Shown here: piece after piece, positions 17,613 through 23,980 of the stretch
How the letters are laid out: each line of letters begins with the position of its first letter
How positions within the stretch are numbered: the stretch's first letter is position 1
NCBI GenBank assembly: GCA_017545525.1
Contig: JAFWMT010000007.1
Location: 62,001-126,000 of the forward strand
DNA: 64,000 nucleotides
Direction of reading: 5' to 3'
Origin: Candidatus Saccharimonadota bacterium
Lineage (GTDB): Bacteria; Patescibacteriota; Saccharimonadia; Saccharimonadales; Saccharimonadaceae
Translations under genes and position numbers: made by a program
Notes under the pieces: model-generated
Databases searched by the model: none
Seen by the model: only the letters and a program-made list of their open reading frames with translations
What the model was told of the DNA's origin: nothing

Positions 17613-17621
17613 ATTATAACA
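17613..17621 (-). promoter_or_regulatory. Extended -10 of prfB
   Basis: TGTTATAAT on the minus strand, 8 bases before the prfB start codon. Confidence 0.65.
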
Positions 17622-17627
17622 TAGAAA

Positions 17628-17655
17628 AATCCCCCCGGTTTAACCCGAAGGGATT
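17628..17655 (-). terminator. Terminator of the 163-residue protein gene
   Basis: Minus strand AATCCC...GGGATT enclosing CGG/CCG pairs, followed by TTTTC. It sits between the stop at 17682 and the prfB promoter. Confidence 0.75.
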
Positions 17656-17681
17656 AGATTAAAATTTGGAGTTACTTATAA

Positions 17682-18173
17682 TTACTGGACTTTGGCCCAG
17701 CAATATTTGACAATCATTTCGGCCTCATTCAGATAATGTCGGCAAGCTGTCTCGAACAAGCGAGTTTGACGCATCTTGTAATGCATCTCCTGTCCTAAGA
17801 CAATGCCCAGCATTACGCCGAACGGCCTCTCGGCTAGATAAAACCATTCCTCATCGGCATCTATATACCGATCTAAATCGGAAATAGTCAGTAGCCGACC
17901 ATAGTTCTGATACCAGAATTTCAGGTCTTTGCCCTTCAGTGAGCCAGGCTTGCCGATAGCATCGGTCCATTCTTTCTTGGCCCAATCCGGAGCATGATTC
18001 AACCATTTATAATACTGGCTGAAGAATTTTTCCTTATACTTCTTTGCGTCGACAGTGATATCCAAAAACTGCGGAATACCAGAGTCTACCACAAATAAAT
18101 ACGACTGTTCGGACATGTTTGAATTCGATAATTCAGCCAATAAGGCCCTTTCCTTCTCTTTGCTAATTTTCAT
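17682..18173 (-). CDS. Hypothetical protein, 163 residues
   Basis: Not recognised. A soluble protein with many aromatic residues (FFSQYYKWLNHAPDWAKKEW near residue 50, LKFWYQNYGRLLTISDLDRY near 85) and a Cys-containing C-terminal helix (RHYLNEAEMIVKYCWAKVQ). No signal peptide or membrane segment. Start at the ATG 18173, seven bases below a GGGGG ribosome binding site; the TTG one codon earlier is unlikely. It has an extended -10 promoter at 18277-18285, a leader of about 100 bases and its own terminator. Same architecture as its neighbours at 15531 and 18583. Confidence 0.72.
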   Translation of the reverse strand: MKISKEKERALLAELSNSNMSEQSYLFVVDSGIPQFLDITVDAKKYKEKFFSQYYKWLNHAPDWAKKEWTDAIGKPGSLKGKDLKFWYQNYGRLLTISDLDRYIDADEEWFYLAERPFGVMLGIVLGQEMHYKMRQTRLFETACRHYLNEAEMIVKYCWAKVQ

Positions 18174-18276
18174 CAAATAACCCCCTTAGCGATCTACAAA
18201 CTCCATTTTTCAAGTTACGACCTTCATGGCAAATACCACTCCAGTAAAAAAGCTAGAAAAACCCTAACCTCTCCTC

Positions 18277-18285
18277 ATTATATCA
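18277..18285 (-). promoter_or_regulatory. Promoter -10 of the 163-residue protein gene
   Basis: TGATATAAT on the minus strand, about 100 bases above the ATG. Confidence 0.6.
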
Positions 18286-18304
18286 TAAAATACAAAAAAA
18301 TGCA

Positions 18305-18331
18305 ATAGAAAAGGCCCTTTCGGGCCATTTC
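18305..18331 (-). terminator. Terminator of the 83-residue protein gene
   Basis: GGCCC-GAAA-GGGCC stem extended by AATAG/CTATT pairs and followed by TTTTC on the minus strand. Confidence 0.88.
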
Positions 18332-18583
18332 CTATTGTGTGAGGTGCCAGGAAAGGTCGCGCGAATTGAATTCGAGCGTCATTTTCTCCCGACCAACCAG
18401 AACGTCAAAGATGTGTAGAGCAACCTCACCTACAAACCGAATTTGGGTTTGTAACAGCTCTGTTATCTCTGTCTCGCTCTCGCCCCGCCGCCTGAAAGTA
18501 AGTGGCTGACACGGGGTCATTTCGTAACCGAAGAGCGCCATGACTTCGACTCGTTCTGTTTTATTTTTATTAAAGTTTTTCAT
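18332..18583 (-). CDS. Hypothetical protein, 83 residues
   Basis: Not recognised. A small soluble protein (GYEMTPCQPLTFRRRGESE, then FVGEVALHIFDVLVGREKM). It is noticeably richer in G and C than its neighbours, which hints at a different origin. The AAAGGAGTCTTTT ribosome binding site sets the start. Its leader of about 120 bases contains a GAGCC/GGCTC hairpin at about 18622-18640, and its promoter is TGCTATACT at 18709-18717. The terminator follows the stop directly. It is divergent from dusB. Confidence 0.65.
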   Translation of the reverse strand: MKNFNKNKTERVEVMALFGYEMTPCQPLTFRRRGESETEITELLQTQIRFVGEVALHIFDVLVGREKMTLEFNSRDLSWHLTQ

Positions 18584-18708
18584 AAAAGACTCCTTTAAAT
18601 TAAATTTATTAGAGCCATTTATGTGAGCCTATTTTTACGGCTCGTGGCTGCGAGGCCAAATGACAAATGCCTACACAGCTAAAAACTTTTCTCATTGCCA
18701 GTGACCGA

Positions 18709-18717
18709 AGTATAGCA
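18709..18717 (-). promoter_or_regulatory. Promoter -10 of the 83-residue protein gene
   Basis: TGCTATACT on the minus strand, about 125 bases above the start codon; the leader contains a GAGCC/GGCTC stem. Confidence 0.5.
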
Positions 18718-18744
18718 TGAGTAATTTAATTATAACATAAAAAA

Positions 18745-18753
18745 TGTTATAAT
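18745..18753 (+). promoter_or_regulatory. Extended -10 of dusB
   Basis: TGTTATAAT ends exactly 6 bases before the ATG at 18760, with no ribosome binding site between. Confidence 0.7.
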
Positions 18754-18759
18754 ATACCG

Positions 18760-19701
18760 ATGAACATATGGGATAATTTACCGAAACCATTTCTTATCCT
18801 CGCCCCTATGGAAGGCGTCACGGATATTATTTTTCGTCAAGTTATCGCCCATGCTAGCCGGCCTGATTTATTCTTTACAGAATTTACCAACGTCTCCTCT
18901 TATGCCTCTGAAAAAGGTCGCGCAAACGCTCTTGAACGCCTAGAAATTGCTCCGACCGATTCCCCTATTATCGCCCAAATCTGGGGCAAAAATCCAGAAC
19001 ATTTTTCGGAAACTGCAGAGGCACTTGCTTCGCTTGGCTTTTCAGGGATAGATCTGAATTTTGGTTGTCCCGATAAACACGTCAATAAAGCTGGTGGTGG
19101 CGCCGCTATGATTAAAACTCCTGAGCTCGCTGTCGCCTGTTTTCAAAACGCTGTTAATTCTACCTCTCTCCCCGTCTCAATTAAAACCCGTCTTGGCTGG
19201 TCCGACCCCGAGGAATTTAAGACTTGGCTACCCGTTCTTTTAACGCAACACCCCGCTGCCCTTACTGTTCATTTGCGTACTAAAAAAGAGATGAGTAAAG
19301 TTCTCGCCCATTTTGAACTTATCCCAGAAATTATTCAACTTCGCCATCAATTAAGTCCAGAAACCAGACTTATCATTAACGGAGATATCAAAGATAGAAA
19401 ACATGCTCTAGAAATACACAAACAATATCCCGAAATTGACGGTTTTATGATTGGCCGCGGCGTCTTCCAAAACCCCTATTGTTTCACCACCCACACCCCC
19501 ACCCGTGAAGAACTCATGGAGCTTTTAAAGTTGCATTTAGACCTATTCGAGAAGAACTATTCTCGTTTTCATAGTTACGAACCCTTAAAGCATTTCTTTA
19601 AAATCTACATCAACAACTTCCCCGGCGCAAAAGAACTAAGAGCTAAACTAATGGAAACCCATTCCATAGAAGAAGCCCGCGAGGTTTTAAAAGATGCGTA
19701 A
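18760..19701 (+). CDS. dusB: tRNA-dihydrouridine synthase
   Basis: 313 residues, TIM-barrel FMN flavoprotein that reduces uridine in the D-loop of tRNA using NADPH. Seen: ILAPMEGVTDIIFRQVIA at the start (FMN phosphate-side loop), DLNFGCPDKHVNKAGGGAAM near residue 100 with the catalytic cysteine of the Dus family, SIKTRLGW near 150, and GDIKDRKHALEIHKQYPEIDGFMIGRGVFQNPY near 225. The subfamily (DusA/B/C) cannot be fixed by eye; dusB is the usual bacterial single copy. It overlaps the next gene by 8 bases, so the two are coupled. Confidence 0.85.
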   Translation: MNIWDNLPKPFLILAPMEGVTDIIFRQVIAHASRPDLFFTEFTNVSSYASEKGRANALERLEIAPTDSPIIAQIWGKNPEHFSETAEALASLGFSGIDLNFGCPDKHVNKAGGGAAMIKTPELAVACFQNAVNSTSLPVSIKTRLGWSDPEEFKTWLPVLLTQHPAALTVHLRTKKEMSKVLAHFELIPEIIQLRHQLSPETRLIINGDIKDRKHALEIHKQYPEIDGFMIGRGVFQNPYCFTTHTPTREELMELLKLHLDLFEKNYSRFHSYEPLKHFFKIYINNFPGAKELRAKLMETHSIEEAREVLKDA

Positions 19702-20251
19702 TTATAAACTTTCTCAACATTTTCTACGCTCTCCTAGGCTCGCGCTAATTTTAATTGGCCATTCTAATCTTAAAAAACGTGATACTGTAGTAGAAATCGG
19801 CTCCGGTTCCGGCGTGATTACCAGCGCGCTAGCGCATCGTGTCTCTCATGTCATCGCCATCGAATCAGACCAAAAAACCGCCGAAAAACTCCGCGAAAAC
19901 TTGAAAAAACACGTAATTACAAATGTCACAATCATAGAAGAAGATTTTCGCAACTTCAACTTACCGACCGAACCTTATAAGGTTTTCGCTAATCCGCCTT
20001 TTTCTCTCAGTTCCGAAATCTTCCATAAACTCATCGAATCTGCTAATCCGCCAGAGTCAATTTATCTAATTCTGCAAAAACAATTCGCGCTCAAACTACT
20101 TAATAACACCCGCCATTACACTTCGCAACTTGGTTTTAAACTCACCAAAAATTATACAACCCGTATTCGTTTACCCTTAAAACCAACCGATTTTACCCCA
20201 CCACCAGCAGTACCCTGTGTATTTTTTGAAGCCAAACTTAAACAACCTTAA
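19694..20251 (+). CDS. Erm/RsmA-family rRNA adenine dimethyltransferase-like protein
   Basis: 185 residues. SAM-binding motif I is VVEIGSGSGVITSALA near residue 37, preceded by the substrate-side KLSQHFLRSP. The catalytic motif IV appears as NPPF rather than the NIPY/NIPF of RsmA or Erm, and FTPPPAVPCVFFE is the typical family end. The C-terminal RNA-binding domain of RsmA/Erm is missing, so the protein is about 80 residues short. A full RsmA is encoded at 28520, hence this is a second member, closest in layout to short Erm-type 23S rRNA methyltransferases. Such enzymes can give macrolide-lincosamide resistance; that role is inference. It overlaps murL at the 3' end by 14 bases. Confidence 0.65.
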   Translation: MRNYKLSQHFLRSPRLALILIGHSNLKKRDTVVEIGSGSGVITSALAHRVSHVIAIESDQKTAEKLRENLKKHVITNVTIIEEDFRNFNLPTEPYKVFANPPFSLSSEIFHKLIESANPPESIYLILQKQFALKLLNNTRHYTSQLGFKLTKNYTTRIRLPLKPTDFTPPPAVPCVFFEAKLKQP

Positions 20252-21413
20252 ACGGCAACTCGTCGTAACCAGGCAATCTATTTTTATAAGCAAACCGCAG
20301 CTCGTCAATACTTGCCACACATTCAAACGGTTTCATCACACCATCCACTCCGAGTAAACCCTTAAAAGTTTCAGTCAATTCCGGATCGCTAAACAAATCG
20401 TGGCCAAATATTTTTACCTGCTCACTTTTTGGCACAAAAGGAGCAAACAATAGATACGAATTAGCACATTTTGCGCATTTACCGCACCACTTTAATTTAG
20501 CATTATCAGTTCCTTGCCTATAATTTGCTACATTACAAGAAGAAAACTTATCGCCATATTTTTCCCAACATTTTTCCGCAAATAACTTAGCAATCTCTAA
20601 CTCGTTATAATCTTTCAAAAGCGAATCGATTTTTATATCTGGCGTTATATAATCATTAATATACTCATTCATCAAACTCTGCGCTTCGGCAGTTTTTGCC
20701 CATTGATGATTTACTGGCAAATCGCCAATCCACGCATGTGGCTCTAAACCTTCTTTACCAATACCAAATTCCACTTTTGAAAAACCAATCAAAATTGCTT
20801 GGATTAACGCTAAAGCCTGGTTAATAATTGTTACTGGTACATGACCATTAAAACCACCCGCTAATTTAAGATTTTCTTTGTCAACCGTCCGACGAATAAT
20901 AATTGGCTTACCAAATTCATTAATTATCTCTGGATAATTTTCTTGCGACGTAATATAACCGACTTTATATTTTACGCCACTATCCCTCGTCATTTCAACC
21001 ATCAGCAAAGAATCCTTCCCGCCACTCACCATCACCAAACTACCGTCGCCAGTAATTTCCAACGCACTTTTACTAATGCCTTCTCCTTTAAAACTAGCCA
21101 AATTATCTCGCGCTAAATTATTTTCAAAAGCAAATTGGCTCATCCCTTCTTGGTAAATTTTATTAAAAATCTCCGCCTGGCGAGCATCAATTTTATAACT
21201 AAGCTCTACATTTTTACCAGCATGAACTTTATAATAGGAAGTTCCAATTACTATAAAAGCTAAAAATAAAGCTTTATCTAAAACATCCTGATTATAATTA
21301 ACCGCATTAGCAGTAGAAAATTGCACTTTCTCAGTGAAAACTACTTCTTCGCTCTGATAACGAAAAGTCGCCAAACCATTCTCAAAATTATAATCTAGAA
21401 ATTTAAAATTCAT
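20238..21413 (-). CDS. murL: MurL-like UDP-MurNAc-L-Ala-L-Glu epimerase
   Basis: 391 residues. Central VMVSGGKDSLLMVEM near residue 130 is an adenylating PP-loop-like site, and WCGKCAKCANSYLLFAPFVP near 320 has a Cys cluster; EFGIGKEGLEPHAWIGDLPVNHQW lies between them. This combination matches the MurL family, which epimerises the L-Glu of UDP-MurNAc-L-Ala-L-Glu to D-Glu using ATP. The neighbour murD starts first, and the two overlap by four bases (ATGA), so the ligase and epimerase are coupled. This is the pairing described in Xanthomonas, where a MurD2 adds L-Glu. If right, this cell needs no glutamate racemase for its wall. Assigned from motifs, context and recollection of the family, not a search. 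Confidence 0.7.
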   Translation of the reverse strand: MNFKFLDYNFENGLATFRYQSEEVVFTEKVQFSTANAVNYNQDVLDKALFLAFIVIGTSYYKVHAGKNVELSYKIDARQAEIFNKIYQEGMSQFAFENNLARDNLASFKGEGISKSALEITGDGSLVMVSGGKDSLLMVEMTRDSGVKYKVGYITSQENYPEIINEFGKPIIIRRTVDKENLKLAGGFNGHVPVTIINQALALIQAILIGFSKVEFGIGKEGLEPHAWIGDLPVNHQWAKTAEAQSLMNEYINDYITPDIKIDSLLKDYNELEIAKLFAEKCWEKYGDKFSSCNVANYRQGTDNAKLKWCGKCAKCANSYLLFAPFVPKSEQVKIFGHDLFSDPELTETFKGLLGVDGVMKPFECVASIDELRFAYKNRLPGYDELPFKVV

Positions 21414-22648
21414 TTTAACTCCTGCACTAAAGCTTTAAATTGGTCGCCACGATCATAAAAATCTTTAAACATATCAAAACTAGCTGCGCCTGGACTAAGC
21501 AATACTACCGGTTTTAATTCCGGATTTACCTTTTCAGCTTCTTTTCTCGCGTTTTCTACCGCTTCTTCTAACGAATTTACTAAGATAAATTTCTCCGCGT
21601 CTTCATTTTTGGCTAAATCCGCACTCGTTTCACCCATTAATATCACTTTTTGCAAATTATCCGCATCAAATATCGCTCGTTTCATAGGAGCTAAATCTAA
21701 ACCACGATCCTTCCCGCCAGCAATCAAAATCACCGGACGAGCATTGAAAGTTTTTATCGCTACTTCTAACGAAGGGTAAGAAGCCGAGAAACTATCGTCA
21801 TAGTAATCTACGCCATGAATATTTCTCACAAATTCAATATGATGCGGCAAACCCTTAAATTTAGCCAGCGCCTCACGAATAATATCACTATTTTTCTTAA
21901 TCAATTCTTCGAGGGAAACGCCCAGAAACTCTGCCACAGCAAGTAACGCCGCCTCAGCATTTTCCTTATTATGCTCACCAGGCACACCTAGAGAATTCAA
22001 AATTTCGTCTAATCCAGCCGGTTTTTTCTTTAGAGGATATTCAGCTCGATGCTCAGCCTTACTTTTATTCGCAATCCTAACTGACCACTCATTCTCGCTA
22101 AAATACACAATCGAATCTTCCGGATTTTGGTATTCAGCAATATGTCCCTTAGCATTAACATAGTCGTCAAAATCATAATGGACGTTTAAATGATCCGCTT
22201 CAATCCTTAAAATCACTGCTACTTGTGGCGATTTTTTTAGGTCCCAAAGCTGAAAACTGCTCATCTCATATACTACAACATCATCTGGCGTCAATTCATC
22301 CAGCACGTCAATTGATGGATTTCCAATATTTCCCACTAAATACACTTTTTTACCAAGCGCAGTTAAAATCGTCTCTATCAAAGAGCATGTAGTACCCTTA
22401 CCCTTAGTACCAGTTACACCGATAATTGGCGCCTTAGCATGATCGAAAAAGTATTTCGTCATGCTCGAAAAACCATCTCTCGGTCTGACCGAAGGACTTC
22501 TTAAAATTAAATCGTATCCATCAAGATTAATAGTATCAAGTTCTGCCTCTGTAAAATTATCAATGACTTTTATTTCAGCATTATGCTGAGCAAAATACCT
22601 CTCGGCAGCTTTGCCCTCTTTACCATAACCCAAAATTGCAATTTTCAT
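21410..22648 (-). CDS. murD: UDP-N-acetylmuramoyl-L-alanine-glutamate ligase (MurD family)
   Basis: 412 residues. N-terminal Rossmann UDP-binding domain (MKIAILGYGKEGKAAERYF), Mur ligase ATP loop in GVTGTKGKGTTCSLIETIL near residue 105, EMSSFQLWDL near 145, ADHLNVHYDFDDYVNAK near 168 with the His-Asn of the central domain, and C-terminal VDYYDDSFSASYPSL and PVILIAGGKDRGLDL. It adds glutamate to UDP-MurNAc-L-Ala. Coupling to murL suggests that the substrate may be L-Glu rather than D-Glu, i.e. a MurD2-type enzyme; no residue seen proves this. The start is only 6 bases below a TGATATAAT box. Confidence 0.85.
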   Translation of the reverse strand: MKIAILGYGKEGKAAERYFAQHNAEIKVIDNFTEAELDTINLDGYDLILRSPSVRPRDGFSSMTKYFFDHAKAPIIGVTGTKGKGTTCSLIETILTALGKKVYLVGNIGNPSIDVLDELTPDDVVVYEMSSFQLWDLKKSPQVAVILRIEADHLNVHYDFDDYVNAKGHIAEYQNPEDSIVYFSENEWSVRIANKSKAEHRAEYPLKKKPAGLDEILNSLGVPGEHNKENAEAALLAVAEFLGVSLEELIKKNSDIIREALAKFKGLPHHIEFVRNIHGVDYYDDSFSASYPSLEVAIKTFNARPVILIAGGKDRGLDLAPMKRAIFDADNLQKVILMGETSADLAKNEDAEKFILVNSLEEAVENARKEAEKVNPELKPVVLLSPGAASFDMFKDFYDRGDQFKALVQELK

Positions 22649-22654
22649 GATTCA

Positions 22655-22663
22655 ATTATATCA
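22655..22663 (-). promoter_or_regulatory. Extended -10 of murD-murL
   Basis: TGATATAAT on the minus strand, 6 bases before the murD start. Confidence 0.7.
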
Positions 22664-23935
22664 TTAAAAGTTTAGATGCGTACCAAGTTCTGAAATTACA
22701 GCCTTTTCTACATTAGACACAGTTACGAAGCCTTTAATTCCCGACCCCGCAAATTCTCTTGCAAGTTCAATCATCTTAAATTTATCTATTTCTTTTATCA
22801 AATTCGGCACATTATCATATTTTTCGATCGTTTCATTCGTAAAATAGTGATCCGCATAATAATCCGCAATCTGCCCCACCGTTTGCGCTCCCATCTGGAA
22901 ACGACCCAGTGCATAAGATTTTGCTGCCAAAAAGTCCATATCTAAAATTTCGCCATTCAAAGTTTTCATTAATTCTGTCTGAATCAATTCAAACAAATTT
23001 TCCGCATTTTCAACATTCACTTCACCATCAAAATCCCAATACGAATTATGCGCATTACTCGCCACCGACGAACCCATCCCGTAAACTAACCCTCTTTTTC
23101 TCGCTGCTCCAAAAATTTTCGAGTTCATCGTCCCATTTAAAATATGGTTCAAACAATTCATTGAGAAAACTTCGCTCGGACTTAAATGTCTCGGCGTTAC
23201 TAACGAGAAACCAAACGTAATATTCGAAGCGTCTTTTCTTCGAATCGAAACCGCTTCCGAAGCATGCAAATCTGACGGCGGAATTTCAAACTTCCGCCCT
23301 TCTTTCAATTCCCATTCCTCAAGCATCTTAATAATCTTATGTTTTCGCCCCTTTATCTTCCCTGCGATGATAAACAACATGTTTTTCGCCGTATGCGTCC
23401 TACGGTAATGCTCTTTTATATCCTTTAATTCAATATTTTGAATCGTCTTAATTCGTTCCTGCAAATCTAAAATATCTTCACCTACCGCTTGCTGTACCCT
23501 CGGCCATAACAACCGATAATAATCATTCATATAACCAGTTAATTCTGATTTTACGTTCGCTTTTTCCGATTTTAATTCTTCTTCATTAAACCGTGGACTA
23601 CAAATCGAAACCCTCTGCAACTCCATGATTCTTTCCCACTCAAAATCTGCACATTCTGTCTCGTAACAAACCGATATATCCGACGTCCAAGCGTTATGAT
23701 AAGCTCCATTTTTCGTAAATTCCGCCTCAAAAGCCTGCTCATCCTGAAACTTCGCGTTCGCCCCAAAAGCTAAATGTTCAACAATATGCGGGATTTCATA
23801 TACTTCTTTGTTTTTTGCATACATCATCCCCGCCCGGAACTGAATCCGCGTCGACATCACACTCGCACCTGGAACATCTATTAATAACCCCTTTGCCCCG
23901 TTTTTTAACGTAATTTCCTCTACTGAATGTTTCAT
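22664..23935 (-). CDS. M16-family zinc metallopeptidase
   Basis: 423 residues. The inverted zinc motif HxxEH appears as HIVEHLAFGANA near residue 49, with the second-shell Glu in EEELKSEKANVKSELTGY about 75 residues later; the C-terminal M16 domain carries RGLVYGMGSSVASNAHNSYW. Pitrilysin-type enzymes degrade peptides or process precursors; the substrate here is unknown. No signal peptide. It starts in a 45-base gap after secA, with AAGTGAGGTAAAAAG upstream as a weak ribosome binding site, and may be co-transcribed with secA or use a TATATCAT-type box. Confidence 0.85.
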   Translation of the reverse strand: MKHSVEEITLKNGAKGLLIDVPGASVMSTRIQFRAGMMYAKNKEVYEIPHIVEHLAFGANAKFQDEQAFEAEFTKNGAYHNAWTSDISVCYETECADFEWERIMELQRVSICSPRFNEEELKSEKANVKSELTGYMNDYYRLLWPRVQQAVGEDILDLQERIKTIQNIELKDIKEHYRRTHTAKNMLFIIAGKIKGRKHKIIKMLEEWELKEGRKFEIPPSDLHASEAVSIRRKDASNITFGFSLVTPRHLSPSEVFSMNCLNHILNGTMNSKIFGAARKRGLVYGMGSSVASNAHNSYWDFDGEVNVENAENLFELIQTELMKTLNGEILDMDFLAAKSYALGRFQMGAQTVGQIADYYADHYFTNETIEKYDNVPNLIKEIDKFKMIELAREFAGSGIKGFVTVSNVEKAVISELGTHLNF

Positions 23936-23980
23936 AAACTTGACTTTTTACCTCACTTATGATATAATAAAAAGACTAGA

